NCBI GenBank assembly: GCA_029780695.1 | Contig: JAKOYD010000167.1 | Span: forward strand, 28,386 to 92,385 | Source of the DNA: Pseudomonadota bacterium | Lineage (GTDB): Bacteria; Pseudomonadota; Gammaproteobacteria; Burkholderiales; Burkholderiaceae_C | DNA: 64,000 nt | Reading direction: 5' to 3' | Shown: positions 14,168 through 23,022 of the stretch, piece after piece | Position numbering within the stretch: position 1 is the first letter of the stretch | Layout of the letters: each line of letters opens with the position of its first letter | Notes under the pieces: generated by a model | The model's database searches: none | What the model was told of the DNA's origin: nothing | What the model saw: only the letters and a program-made list of their open reading frames with translations | Program-made: the position numbers and the translations under genes

Positions 14168-15532
14168 TCACAGCTCGAAACGCTCGACCTTCTTCTGCAT
14201 CGGCCGCTCGGTGGTTTCCTCCCAACGCTGGAACGCACCTTCGAAGCGCAGGTGACACGGGCCTGTCACGCCGCCCCGCGCCTTCGCCACGTCCGCCAGA
14301 ATCGCCATGGCGCCGTCGCTCAGTTCGCCCTCGCGGGAAAGCAGTACGACGCTGTCGGCGTCTTCCTCGATGCTGCCGGATTCTTTCAAGTCGGCCATGA
14401 CCGGACGGCCGCCGGTGCGCTTCTCGACCTCGCGATTGAGCTGCGACAGCACGACGGTGGACACTCCCAGCTCCATGGCCAGCGCCTTCAGGCCCCGGCT
14501 CAGTTCTTCGAGCTGATGGTGTCGGTTGCTGTCGCGTTTGCCGGCACTCGCGGCACAGAGCTGCAAGTAGTCCAACACCACCACGCGGACGCCGTGGCGT
14601 CGCACCATGCGGCGCGCGATGGAGCGGATAGCTGCGAGGCTCAAGCCGCCTTCGCTGTGCAAATACAGCGGCAGGTCTTTCAGGCGCTGCGCGCCCTCCG
14701 TCACCCGTGCCCAGCCGTCCTGTGACAGTTGCCCCGTCGAGATGCCACCCATGTCGGCGCGGCCGAGATTCGCCACGATGCGATCCATCAACTCGGGCTG
14801 CTCCATCTCTTGGCTGACGAACAGCACCGGCTCGCCGCGCGCAGCCACGTTCAGCAGAACTTGCATTGCCAAGCTGCTCTTGCCCACTGAGGGGCGCGCG
14901 GCGATGACGATCTGGCGCCCCGGCTTCAGGCCACCCCCCAACCGGCGATCAATGGCTGGGAAACCCGTGCTGATGCCTGCTTGGATGCGTCCCTCTGCGA
15001 GGTCGTTTACCCGGTCGAGGAACGCCACCGCGAGGCTGTCCACGCGCTGCGGCTCGCGGTCGCCGTGACGCACTTCGATGCCGCTGAACAGGCCCAGAGC
15101 CTGCTCGATGGCGTGGGCGGGCGCCGTGTTCGACAGCGCCAACGCGCGCGCCTGCTCGGCCGCGCCAACGATCTGGCGCAGGATCGACTTCTCGCGCACG
15201 ATCTCGGCATAGCGGCGGATGTTGTGGGTGCTGGGGAGGTACTGGGCCAGCGAGTTGAGGTAGACCAAGCCGCCGATCTCGTCACCCTTGCCTTGGCGCT
15301 GCAGTGCTTCGTGAACCGTGATCACGTCGGCCGGCTTTCCGGCGTGGATCAGCTTGGCGATTGCCGCGAAGACGAGGCGATGCTCGCGGCGATAGAAATC
15401 GCCTTCGGTCAGCAGGTCGTCGACGCGCTCGTATGCACGGTTGTCGAGCAGCAGGCCGCCGAGCAGGCTGGCTTCCGATTCGGCCGAGTGGGGCGGCACT
15501 TGGAGGTGCAGGGTGTCGGTCATGTCGCTCAT
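14168..15532 (-). CDS. dnaB: Phage replicative DNA helicase (DnaB-like)
   Basis: A 454-residue DnaB family helicase. The N-terminal domain has the typical PPHSAESEASLLGGLLLDN. The RecA core has Walker A ARPSVGKSS (about 210-218), Walker B VVLDYLQL, NRHHQLEELSRGLKALA and QLNREVEKR. Its job is to unwind the template for island replication. It begins in an ATGA overlap with the preceding replication gene. Two close starts are possible (MSDMTD); the first lies in the overlap and was chosen. It is too divergent in setting to be the chromosomal copy. Confidence 0.92.
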   Translation of the reverse strand: MSDMTDTLHLQVPPHSAESEASLLGGLLLDNRAYERVDDLLTEGDFYRREHRLVFAAIAKLIHAGKPADVITVHEALQRQGKGDEIGGLVYLNSLAQYLPSTHNIRRYAEIVREKSILRQIVGAAEQARALALSNTAPAHAIEQALGLFSGIEVRHGDREPQRVDSLAVAFLDRVNDLAEGRIQAGISTGFPAIDRRLGGGLKPGRQIVIAARPSVGKSSLAMQVLLNVAARGEPVLFVSQEMEQPELMDRIVANLGRADMGGISTGQLSQDGWARVTEGAQRLKDLPLYLHSEGGLSLAAIRSIARRMVRRHGVRVVVLDYLQLCAASAGKRDSNRHHQLEELSRGLKALAMELGVSTVVLSQLNREVEKRTGGRPVMADLKESGSIEEDADSVVLLSREGELSDGAMAILADVAKARGGVTGPCHLRFEGAFQRWEETTERPMQKKVERFEL

Positions 15533-16335
15533 GTCGGGGCGCCTGTTTTTTCGATCACCTGCGTCAGGCCTCGGTCGCTCAGCAGGTAGTCGAAGTCGGC
15601 GCGCCAGCTTTCGTGTCCGATACCCCTTGCGGTGCGCCCCATGATGAAGTCGTTTTCTTGGGCACGGCGGAAGAAATTTTTGAACCACTGGAGGCCTTCA
15701 TCGGCCGTGGTCGCGCGGCGGGTACCGTCGTCGCGCTTGTCGGTCAGCACCCATTGCCAGCGGCGGCGGATCAGGCGCTCGCGCTTGCCGGTGGTCAACC
15801 TGACGCGCGGCAGTTCCGGCAATACATCGTTGTAGGTCTCAGCGATTTTCTGAACAGGGCACGGCGGCAGTCGGTCAGGCTTGGCCTGATCGACCTTGCT
15901 ATCGCCTCCGCCTCCGCCTCCGCCTCCGTCTAAGTGAGCATTTGATTGCGCCTGCTCGGCAGATGCCGAGCTGCTGCCATGCACCTGCGTAGCAGGTGCT
16001 ACGCATGCGCCAACGGGGTCCGGGTACTTGCAAACTTTTGCGCGCAACTGCTGCCGAAAGTCGAGCAGCTCCAAATACCGCTTGCCGTCGACCTCGTAGA
16101 CGTGGATGAGCCCGGCCTGTTCGCAGGCGGACAGCCACGTCTGGATGTCTGCCTCGGTCACCCGATCCAGATGCAGCGGGTAGCAGGCCGAGCGCAACAG
16201 CGCGGGTCGGGCGTAGTAGCGGCCGTAGTCATCCACCACGGACATCACGCGCCGATAGAAAACCTCCTGCGCCCAATCCAAGCGCTCGATGCGCTCGCTG
16301 GTCAGGATGCCCTCGCGCAAAATTCTGTTAGGCAT
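15529..16335 (-). CDS. Phage replication protein (helicase-loader/initiator-like)
   Basis: A 268-residue protein of the kind found before phage dnaB. The start, MPNRILREGILTSERIERLDWAQEVFYRRV, with VDDYGRYYA, is a winged-helix-like segment seen in phage replication proteins. Residues about 124-145 form a linker with eight consecutive glycines. The C-terminal region (TGKRERLIRRRWQWV, EGLQWFKNFFRRAQENDFIMG) resembles phage replication-protein C-termini. It overlaps dnaB by 4 bases and the upstream gene by 8, supporting a shared replication operon. Confidence 0.75.
   Translation of the reverse strand: MPNRILREGILTSERIERLDWAQEVFYRRVMSVVDDYGRYYARPALLRSACYPLHLDRVTEADIQTWLSACEQAGLIHVYEVDGKRYLELLDFRQQLRAKVCKYPDPVGACVAPATQVHGSSSASAEQAQSNAHLDGGGGGGGGDSKVDQAKPDRLPPCPVQKIAETYNDVLPELPRVRLTTGKRERLIRRRWQWVLTDKRDDGTRRATTADEGLQWFKNFFRRAQENDFIMGRTARGIGHESWRADFDYLLSDRGLTQVIEKTGAPT
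15903..15932. repeat. Hexanucleotide tandem repeat (GCCTCC)n
   Basis: About five copies of GCCTCC in a row lie inside the replication protein gene and encode its eight glycines. Slippage in steps of six would change the linker length without shifting frame. Confidence 0.85.
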
Positions 16336-16651
16336 GGCTGCCTCCGTCTCTCGCGCGCTCAGAATTGCACCGATCCTCGCGCCAGCGCGCTGTTGCTTCT
16401 GCCAGCATCTCAGCGGCGTCGACCAGCAGGCCGGGCCACTTCATGTCTTCGGCCGTCTGCAGCATGAAGTCGAGCCGGTTTGCCAGCCGAGCCAACGCGA
16501 GCGGCTTGTGCTCATCCAGTTCGCAGCGGATGCGCAGTAGGGCGATGCGGTTAGTGAGCGCCGCGATGGTCATCGGCGGCGGGTCGTCGAACAACTGCGG
16601 CTGCAGGGCTGGGACGCTCGATGTGTTGGCGTGGTGGATGTTTGTGCTCAT
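16328..16651 (-). CDS. Small island protein of unknown function
   Basis: A 107-residue protein: polar N-terminus (TSSVPALQPQLFDDPP), then helices (MTIAALTNRIALLRIRCELD; LARLANRLDFMLQTAEDM). It overlaps the replication protein gene by 8 bases and precedes it, so is probably in the same operon. No family recognised. Confidence 0.6.
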   Translation of the reverse strand: MSTNIHHANTSSVPALQPQLFDDPPPMTIAALTNRIALLRIRCELDEHKPLALARLANRLDFMLQTAEDMKWPGLLVDAAEMLAEATARWREDRCNSERARDGGSHA

Positions 16652-16712
16652 CGCGTCTTTCGGTGCGATGCGCGGCCCCAGCAGGCGCGGCGTGGGGCCG
16701 CGCGCTGGCGTT

Positions 16713-17153
16713 TTAGATGAACGGGGTCTCGTCGAGACCTTCGAAGATATTGCGCGCGTTGCCGAGGCGTCCGGCGTGGCCGGCGACGAGGGCGACCCTG
16801 ACTTCGTCCGGGCAATCGATCAGCCACTGGATCGCGTCCGGGTCGGACATCATGTCAGCGACGGCCTGTGCTTCATGCACGTAGCTGATCGCGGCGAGGA
16901 GCGCATCGGTGGCGAGCTCATTGAAGCCCCCCTGCTCGACGGCGGCGTCGATTTGAGCAACGATGCTCTTCAGGTGATCAGCGTGATGCGCGAACAGCGC
17001 CACGCGCATGCAGTCGTCGAGTTGTTCCAGCGCCGTCATGCCGGCCGGGCTGGTCAGCAGTGCGGCGAGCGCCTGAGCGCGGAAAATCTCCGAGCTGACG
17101 GCTTGAATTGCCTTGCAATTTGTCTGACCTACAGGTAAAGTTTGGGTAATCAT
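16713..17153 (-). CDS. Helical island protein of unknown function
   Basis: A 146-residue protein, mostly helical (LEQLDDCMRVALFAHHADHL and SYVHEAQAVADMMSDPDAI). An AAGGA lies before its ATG. It follows the AlpA-like gene at a 157-base distance on the same strand. No family recognised. Confidence 0.6.
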   Translation of the reverse strand: MITQTLPVGQTNCKAIQAVSSEIFRAQALAALLTSPAGMTALEQLDDCMRVALFAHHADHLKSIVAQIDAAVEQGGFNELATDALLAAISYVHEAQAVADMMSDPDAIQWLIDCPDEVRVALVAGHAGRLGNARNIFEGLDETPFI

Positions 17154-17310
17154 TGGGCTAGTCCTTATGTTGAGCCTGATGGGGGTCGGAGCGTTGGCGC
17201 GCTACCGACCCATTCTTTTGTCCGAATACAATGCGCTCGAACGTCGCGATCACCACGATTGCTCATTTTTTGAGAGCAGTCAAGCGAGTGTTTGACACCT
17301 TTGCGGGGGT
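17154..17310. other. Spacer with hairpin between AlpA-like gene and next gene
   Basis: GGGTCGG (17183-17189) and CCGACCC (17205-17211) form a strong hairpin followed by ATTCTTTT in the plus direction. No plus-strand gene ends nearby, so a terminator role is doubtful; an attenuator or operator is possible. Confidence 0.3.
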
Positions 17311-17580
17311 TTAGGCGCTGTTTTGCGCGTGAACCTTGCCAGCGGCCGGCGCCGGCTCGGCGGTCTGGTCGTTGGCGGCGACGACCTTGCTGTCGCGCCA
17401 TGCCAGCAACTCGCCGACGTCAAAGACCGTGCAGCGCGGCGACAGCTTTCGCGGCCGGGGAAAGGTGCTGTCGTTTTTGATCATTCGCCATACGGTGCTT
17501 TTGCTAGTGCCCAAGATGGCGGCAGCTTGGCCGATACGGACGGATGCGTGCACTTGGCGCACAAGTTCTTGATTTACCAT
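17311..17580 (-). CDS. AlpA-like excisionase/regulator (helix-turn-helix)
   Basis: An 89-residue protein with the winged helix-turn-helix of AlpA/phage Cox-Vis proteins: VRIGQAAAILGTSKSTVWRM, then TFPRPRKLSPRCTVFDVGEL and LLAWRD. Members control integrase expression and excision in P4-type elements. It lies upstream of the integrase-type gene order (integrase 494 bases to the right, same strand). The role in switching the island between states is inferred. Confidence 0.85.
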   Translation of the reverse strand: MVNQELVRQVHASVRIGQAAAILGTSKSTVWRMIKNDSTFPRPRKLSPRCTVFDVGELLAWRDSKVVAANDQTAEPAPAAGKVHAQNSA

Positions 17581-18073
17581 TTTTCACTGAGGCTTCGCCC
17601 TTTAAACCACCTCAACCGACAGCGGAATCGTGGTTTGTGGGTGAATTAAATTTGATAGCAGCCCACAGTGTGTCAGCGCGGCCTAGAGCGTGTCAACGAA
17701 CCTGCAAGCCTCGCTAGCCTTGATAATGACCTTGAGGTCATATTAATCAGCGGAAGCATTTGCTCAATATCGCTCAACTCCCCTTGGCGGGAGTGTACTT
17801 GCGGCGAGCTGAGATTACCTCGCGGCGATATTGCTGCCCATGCGCTTTTCGCTAAATAATATTTTTCTATTTCGAAGCCGGCCCGGCAGGTCGGTTGCGC
17901 ATAAGGCAGGCAGGCGCTTGCTTTGCGCATGGCGGCTGCGCAAGTTGAGCCCGCTCGCATCAGAACGAGAGAGGGTCACGCAGGTGTCGCCCATCTGCGC
18001 GGGTGTCGCCCGTCTGGAGCGGGCATGCCATGAGCCTCGCCGCAGTGGGCGACAGGCAACCTGACGCCCGCCG
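17581..18073. promoter_or_regulatory. Control region between integrase and AlpA-like gene
   Basis: This 493-base region has no convincing gene. It is AT-rich around 17640-17760 and 17855-17875, unlike the surroundings. It holds the imperfect palindrome TGACCT-TG-AGGTCA (17727-17740) and two nearly repeated GTGTCGCCC units around 17990-18015. The AlpA promoter must be here. Confidence 0.5.
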
Positions 18074-19309
18074 TCAGGCAGCCTTGGTGAACGGAATGAC
18101 CTCTGCGCCGGCGCGATAGGTGTCAAGCAGGTCGGCCCACGCCTGCGTCATGGCGAGCCGTTCCTCCAGAAACCGCGCGCGGTCGTATGCGCCGCCGTGC
18201 TTCACGTGGCCCTTGTGGGCAAGCTGGGTTTCCAGCACGTCGGGGTCGATCTTCAATCGCTCCCGGATAAGCGTCCTGCCCGTCGCGCGGAAACCGTGCC
18301 ACGACTGGATGCCCTTGTAGCCGAGCGCTTGCAGCGCCGCAGTCACCGCCACCTCGCTCATCGGCCGTTTGCGATCCCGGAAGCCGGGAAACACCCACGG
18401 CGTATCGCCTGTGAGCGGCAGCATGGCCTTCAAAAGCGCAACGGCTTGGGTGGGAAGTGGCACCAAGTGCGGCTGCCCTGTCGCCTTCTGCTGGAGGGTG
18501 CCCTTGAGGTCTTCTGCGGGGATCGTCCACAGTGCGCCGGCGAGGTCGATATCGGCCCATCGCATGGTGCGCAGGTTCCCGGGCCGCTGGAACAGGATGG
18601 GTGCGAGCAGCATTGCTGTTCGGACGACCGGCCCGCCGGTGTAGTTGTCAATAGCCCGCAGAAGCTGGCCGAGCTGCGCCGGGTCGGTAATGGCAGGGTA
18701 GTTGGTCTTGATGCGCGGCGCCAAGCCCTTGCTCAGGCCGCTGGTGATGTCGTAAGGCGCCTTCCCATGCAGTACCGCGCGCAGCCAGACGCCACGCGCG
18801 GTGAAAATCATGCGCTGGGCCACGGACGCCGCCCCGCGCGCCTCGACCTTTTTGGTCACTGCCAGCAGCTCCATGGGCTGAATCGTGCCGATCACGCGCT
18901 TGCCGAGTGCGGGGATGAGGTCTTTTTCGACATTGCGCTCCTCCCGCTCGTAGTGGGTCGGACTCCAGCCGGGCTTCTTATGCGCGAGCCATTCCCGCGC
19001 CACGATCTCGAATGTGTTGCTGGCTGCAGTCGCAGCCTGCGCTTTCGCCGCCTTCTTGGCTTGGCTGGGGTCTTCACCGGCCGCCAGCAGCTCCTTGGCA
19101 TGCTCACGGGCCTTGCGGGCTGCCGCCAGACTGGTCGCTGGGTAAGGGCCAATGGACAGCAGGCGCTGGACGCCATGCATGCGGTAGGCCATGCGCCACA
19201 GCTTGGAGCCGGACGGGGCGACGTGGAGGAAAAGGCCGCCCCCGTCAGAATATTTTGCAACGCGGTCGGTGGGCTTGACCGTCTTGCAGAAGGTGTCGGT
19301 TAACGGCAC
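18074..19309 (-). CDS. P4-type tyrosine integrase
   Basis: A 411-residue integrase with the N-terminal DUF4102-type arm domain (LTDTFCKTVKPTDRVAKYSD; GLFLHVAPSGSKLWRMAY), a central core-binding domain, and the catalytic domain. R242 (FQRPGNLR), H338-G-F-R341 and the nucleophile Y375 (GGAYDRARF) are visible. It inserts and excises the element between the tRNA and the far repeat. It sits right beside the intact tRNA-fMet and is transcribed away from it, the usual layout. The start at 19309 leaves a 186-base gap to the tRNA, containing three TACCAAC repeats. Confidence 0.95.
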   Translation of the reverse strand: MPLTDTFCKTVKPTDRVAKYSDGGGLFLHVAPSGSKLWRMAYRMHGVQRLLSIGPYPATSLAAARKAREHAKELLAAGEDPSQAKKAAKAQAATAASNTFEIVAREWLAHKKPGWSPTHYEREERNVEKDLIPALGKRVIGTIQPMELLAVTKKVEARGAASVAQRMIFTARGVWLRAVLHGKAPYDITSGLSKGLAPRIKTNYPAITDPAQLGQLLRAIDNYTGGPVVRTAMLLAPILFQRPGNLRTMRWADIDLAGALWTIPAEDLKGTLQQKATGQPHLVPLPTQAVALLKAMLPLTGDTPWVFPGFRDRKRPMSEVAVTAALQALGYKGIQSWHGFRATGRTLIRERLKIDPDVLETQLAHKGHVKHGGAYDRARFLEERLAMTQAWADLLDTYRAGAEVIPFTKAA

Positions 19310-19419
19310 TGAGCCTCCCGTTGTTGGTATCGGAATCGCGGACGCTGGAAGATACCAACCGATCTACCAGCAATTTGATGCGACGCCATGCTACCAACGG
19401 GGACTCACACAGGCAACAA
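19310..19419. repeat. Right island end with TACCAAC repeats
   Basis: TACCAAC occurs inverted at 19323-19329 and direct at 19353-19359 and 19392-19398. With the two left copies this makes five within about 170 bases of the ends. The integrase promoter also lies here. Confidence 0.55.
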
Positions 19420-19452
19420 AAAGCCCGCAATGCTAGGAAGCATGCGGGCTTT
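19420..19452. terminator. Island-borne bidirectional terminator next to tRNA-fMet
   Basis: AAAGCCCGC and GCGGGCTTT, with inner ATGCT/AGCAT pairing, form a hairpin with A/T runs on both sides. It lies about 44 bases downstream of the tRNA's 3' end and takes the place of the host terminator, now at 4061-4090. Confidence 0.8.
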
Positions 19453-19495
19453 GAGAGGGTTAGGGGAGCCTAAAAAACTACCTGACCCTATTAGA

Positions 19496-19572
<77 letters not shown>

Positions 19573-19594
19573 GTAAGCCTTGAATTATAGCCGA

Positions 19595-19984
19595 TTATTC
19601 AGCGGCTTGCACGCCGTCAGCCGCCGCCGGGCGATCGACCAGTTCCACGAAGGCCATGGGGGCGTTGTCGCCCACGCGGAAGCCCATCTTGAGGATGCGG
19701 GTGTAGCCGCCCGGACGCGCGTTGTAGCGCGGGCCCAGGTCGGTGAACAGCTTGGTCACGCTGGCATCGTCGCGCAGCCGAGCGAAGGCCAAGCGGCGGT
19801 TGGCGACGCTGTCCTTCTTGGCCAGGGTGATCATGGGCTCGACGACGCGGCGCAGTTCCTTGGCCTTGGGGACGGTGGTTTTGATCGCTTCGTGTTCGAT
19901 CAACGAGTTCATCATGTTGCGCAGCATCGCCTGGCGGTGCGCGCTGGTGCGGTTGAGTTTGCGAAGGCCGTTGCCGTGACGCAT
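19595..19984 (-). CDS. rplQ: Ribosomal protein L17
   Basis: A 129-residue L17 (large subunit). It starts [19 protein letters not shown], has [18 protein letters not shown] and [18 protein letters not shown], and ends in a short Ala-rich tail. Last protein gene of the alpha operon, following rpoA after about 150 bases that include a copy of the dispersed ATAGC repeat. Confidence 0.98.
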   Translation of the reverse strand: MRHGNGLRKLNRTSAHRQAMLRNMMNSLIEHEAIKTTVPKAKELRRVVEPMITLAKKDSVANRRLAFARLRDDASVTKLFTDLGPRYNARPGGYTRILKMGFRVGDNAPMAFVELVDRPAAADGVQAAE

Positions 19985-20077
19985 GGTGCTTTTCCTTTCA
20001 AAGGTTTCTTTATTAACAGAGCCGCCGGATCAGGTACGGCCCTTGCACGGGGTGCCCTGAATCAGGGCGGTTACTTC

Positions 20078-20118
20078 AAAAACAATAGCTAGAAGCGCTT
20101 ATCTGGCAAGCGCCAAAA
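20078..20118. repeat. Dispersed ATAGC/CAAGCGC repeat copy
   Basis: Short A/T run, ATAGC, then GCGCTT...CAAGCGC hairpin between rplQ and rpoA. Best-preserved relatives are at 58418-58460 and 59926-59970. Confidence 0.6.
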
Positions 20119-20135
20119 CGCGATTTAGCTTGAAA

Positions 20136-21131
20136 TCAACGTTTGTCCAGGCCAGAAGGCGGCCAGTTCTCCAGCTTCATGCCCAGGGTCAGGCCACGCG
20201 AGGCCAGCACTTCCTTGATCTCGTTGAGCGACTTGCGGCCCAGGTTGGGGGTCTTGAGCAGCTCGTTTTCGGTGCGCTGGATTAGGTCGCCGATGTAATA
20301 GATGTTCTCGGCCTTCAGGCAGTTGGCGGAACGCACCGTCAACTCCAGCTCGTCCACCGGACGCAGCAGGATCGGATCGAAGCTGGCGGCACCCCCGCGT
20401 TGGGCGGATTGCGCGCCGAACACTTCTTCGACGCTGCCCTCGAGCTGCGCAAAAACGGCCAGCTGCTCCACCAGGATTTTGGCGGAGGCGCGCACCGCGT
20501 CTTCGGCGTTGACCGCTCCGTTGGTCTCGATTTCCATGACCAGCTTGTCGAGGTCGGTGCGCTGCTCGACGCGCGCGTTCTCCACGGCGTAGCTGACGCG
20601 CTTGACGGGCGAGAAGGACGCGTCCAGCACGATGCGGCCGATGGACTTGGTCGGCTCGTCGGCATAGCGGCGCAGCGTGCCAGGCACGTAACCACGGCCT
20701 TTTTCAACCTTGATCTGCATGTCGAGCTTGCCGCCCTGCGACAGGTTGGCAATGACGTGTTCGGGGTTGATGATTTCAACGTCGTGCGGCGTTTGAATGT
20801 CGGCAGCGGTCACCACGCCTTCGCCGTCCTTGCGCAGGCTCAACGTGACTTCGTCGCGGTTGTGCAGCTTGAACACCACGCCCTTCAGGTTGAGCAGGAT
20901 GTTGACCACGTCTTCCTGCACGCCGTCGATGGACGAGTATTCATGCAGCACGCCGGCGATCGTTACCTCGGTCGGCGCATAGCCGATCATGGACGACAGC
21001 AGCACGCGACGCAGCGCGTTGCCCAAGGTGTGGCCATAGCCACGCTCGAACGGCTCGAGCGTGACCTTCGCCTTGTTGTGGCCCAGGGGCTCGACGTTGA
21101 TCGCTTTGGGTTTCAGCAGTTGGGTTTGCAT
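20136..21131 (-). CDS. rpoA: RNA polymerase alpha subunit
   Basis: A 331-residue alpha subunit. The N-terminal assembly domain shows [18 protein letters not shown]. The C-terminal domain shows [29 protein letters not shown] and [10 protein letters not shown]. The start at 21131 (MQTQLLKPK) follows AGGAA and drops 24 poorly supported residues of the longer frame. It sits between rpsD and rplQ as expected. Confidence 0.98.
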   Translation of the reverse strand: MQTQLLKPKAINVEPLGHNKAKVTLEPFERGYGHTLGNALRRVLLSSMIGYAPTEVTIAGVLHEYSSIDGVQEDVVNILLNLKGVVFKLHNRDEVTLSLRKDGEGVVTAADIQTPHDVEIINPEHVIANLSQGGKLDMQIKVEKGRGYVPGTLRRYADEPTKSIGRIVLDASFSPVKRVSYAVENARVEQRTDLDKLVMEIETNGAVNAEDAVRASAKILVEQLAVFAQLEGSVEEVFGAQSAQRGGAASFDPILLRPVDELELTVRSANCLKAENIYYIGDLIQRTENELLKTPNLGRKSLNEIKEVLASRGLTLGMKLENWPPSGLDKR

Positions 21132-21243
21132 ATTTCCTAGACTTCCTCTCAATACCCCCGGCTCGTTACACCGGTAAGGCTGGTGAAGCGCCAAACCCGC
21201 CAAGGCGGCGGGTCGGATGAGACGGCGCGCTGAAATTCAAGGA

Positions 21244-21867
21244 TCAGCGCGAATACAGTTCGACGATCAGCGATTCGTTGATATCGGCACCGAATTCATC
21301 GCGATCAGGCACTTTCTTGAACGTGCCTTCGGCCTTGTCGGCATTGACTTCGACCCATGCCGGGAAACCCACCTGGCCGGCCAGCTGCAGCGCTTCCTGC
21401 ACGCGGGTCTGCTTTTTGGATTTTTCGCGCACGGCCACCACGTCTCCGGTCTTGACCAGGTACGACGGGATGTTGACCGGCTGGCCATTCACGGTGACGG
21501 CCTTGTGCGACACCAGCTGGCGCGCTTCGGCGCGCGTCGAGCCAAAACCCATGCGATACACGACGTTGTCCAAGCGCGATTCCAGCAGGAACAGCAGGTT
21601 GGCGCCGGTGTTGCCACGGCGGCGGTCGGCTTCGGCGAAGTAGCGGCGGAACTGCTTTTCGAGCACGCCGTACATGCGCTTGACCTTCTGCTTTTCGCGC
21701 AGTTGCAGACCGTAGTCGGAGGTGCGCTGGCCCGAAGTGCGGCCGTGCTGGCCGGGCTTGACGTCGAACTTGGCCTTGTCGCTGATCGAGCGGCGCGCGC
21801 TCTTCAGGAACAGGTCGGTGCCTTCACGGCGGGAGAGTTTGGCCTTGGGGCCGAGGTAACGTGCCAC
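21244..21867 (-). CDS. rpsD: Ribosomal protein S4
   Basis: A 207-residue S4 (small subunit; a primary rRNA binder that also represses the alpha operon in E. coli). It starts at a GTG giving [16 protein letters not shown], where relatives have MARY; AAGGAAAA lies upstream. [20 protein letters not shown], the S4 RNA-binding core, is intact. Confidence 0.97.
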   Translation of the reverse strand: MARYLGPKAKLSRREGTDLFLKSARRSISDKAKFDVKPGQHGRTSGQRTSDYGLQLREKQKVKRMYGVLEKQFRRYFAEADRRRGNTGANLLFLLESRLDNVVYRMGFGSTRAEARQLVSHKAVTVNGQPVNIPSYLVKTGDVVAVREKSKKQTRVQEALQLAGQVGFPAWVEVNADKAEGTFKKVPDRDEFGADINESLIVELYSR

Positions 21868-22013
21868 TTGGATTTTCCTTGGTTTGATCTGCCCCGGCCA
21901 GATTACCGGGGGAGCCAGCAATCGCGTGCGATGCCGGCGGTGGGCTTAACAAAAACGAGAAAACCGACAAAAGAACAAGGCGTGCCCAGCAACGCCTTGT
22001 TGGTCCGTCGTGA

Positions 22014-22418
22014 TCAGATCCTGCGGCGCTTCTGCGGACGGCAGCCGTTGTGTGGCACCGGGGTCACGTCCGAAATCGACGTGATGCGAATGCCCAGCGC
22101 GGCCAGTGCACGCACCGACGACTCGCGACCGGGGCCGGGGCCCTTAATCTCGACGTCCAGGTTCTTGATACCCTGTTCCATGGCGGCACGGCCAGCCACT
22201 TCAGACGCCACCTGCGCCGCGAAAGGCGTGGACTTGCGCGAGCCCTTGAAGCCCTGGCCACCCGACGACGCCCACGACAGGGCGTTGCCCTGGCGGTCGC
22301 TGATGGTGATGATGGTGTTGTTGAACGACGCGTGCACGTGGGCAATGCCGTCCGAAATGTTCTTGCGGACTTTCTTGCGCACGCGCTGGGCGGCGTTGCT
22401 GGCGGGAGATTTGGCCAT
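22014..22418 (-). CDS. rpsK: Ribosomal protein S11
   Basis: A 134-residue S11 with [34 protein letters not shown] and the C-terminal [12 protein letters not shown]. It lies between rpsM and rpsD in the alpha operon; the small subunit platform needs it. Confidence 0.98.
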   Translation of the reverse strand: MAKSPASNAAQRVRKKVRKNISDGIAHVHASFNNTIITISDRQGNALSWASSGGQGFKGSRKSTPFAAQVASEVAGRAAMEQGIKNLDVEIKGPGPGRESSVRALAALGIRITSISDVTPVPHNGCRPQKRRRI

Positions 22419-22436
22419 GTCTTTACCGTTCCTTGA

Positions 22437-22802
22437 TTACTTCTTCAACGCCTGCGCGGCCTTGCGCGGGCCCTTGCGGGTGCGGGCGTTGGTGCGGGTG
22501 CGCTGACCGCGCATCGGCAGACCGCGGCGATGACGGAAACCGCGGTAGCAGCCGATGTCCATCAGGCGCTTGATGTTCATGGTGGTCTCGCGGCGCAGGT
22601 CACCCTCGATGATGAACTGTGCGATCGCATCGCGGATCTTTTCCTGATCGGCGTCCGTCAGGTCCTTGACCTTCTTGGAATACGGAATGCCGCAGGCTTC
22701 GCAGATCTTGCGTGCGCGCGTGCGGCCAATGCCGTAGATCGCCGTCAGGCCGATTTCGGCGTGCTTGTGCGGCGGAATGTTGATACCAGCAATACGTGCC
22801 AT
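22437..22802 (-). CDS. rpsM: Ribosomal protein S13
   Basis: A 121-residue S13 beginning [20 protein letters not shown], with [12 protein letters not shown] and the basic end [16 protein letters not shown]. It contacts the large subunit in the ribosome head. Follows rpmJ, precedes rpsK. Confidence 0.98.
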   Translation of the reverse strand: MARIAGINIPPHKHAEIGLTAIYGIGRTRARKICEACGIPYSKKVKDLTDADQEKIRDAIAQFIIEGDLRRETTMNIKRLMDIGCYRGFRHRRGLPMRGQRTRTNARTRKGPRKAAQALKK

Positions 22803-22842
22803 GGTCTTCTAGTCCTCTGAACTCTGTGGCCAGCGCTGGCGA

Positions 22843-22956
22843 TCAGCCCTGGCGCTGCTTGTGGCGCGGGTCGGTGCAGATCACGCGCACCACGCCCTTG
22901 CGGCGAATGATCTTGCAGTTGCGGCAGATCTTCTTGACCGAAGCTGAAACTCTCAT
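22843..22956 (-). CDS. rpmJ: Ribosomal protein L36
   Basis: A 37-residue protein too short for many gene finders. It reads [20 protein letters not shown] followed by [17 protein letters not shown]. It keeps the CxxC...C...H zinc-binding set (C11, C14, C27, H32). It lies directly between secY and rpsM with no infA gene between secY and it. Confidence 0.96.
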   Translation of the reverse strand: MRVSASVKKICRNCKIIRRKGVVRVICTDPRHKQRQG

Positions 22957-23022
22957 TTCACTCTCCTAAAACTCTCTCGTTGCGACCGTGGACCGGACCC
23001 CGCCCACCACGGCCGATGCGCA

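Noticed and set aside
15903..15932. CRISPR-like array
   Set aside because: It is a short simple-sequence repeat with no spacers, inside a coding region.
17183..17211. Plus-strand terminator
   Set aside because: The hairpin is strong and followed by a T-rich stretch, but no plus-strand gene ends nearby; kept only as an unexplained hairpin.
17668..17859. Small plus-strand ORF in the integrase/AlpA spacer
   Set aside because: No ribosome binding site or family resemblance; it crosses a palindrome and AT-rich DNA more consistent with control sequence.
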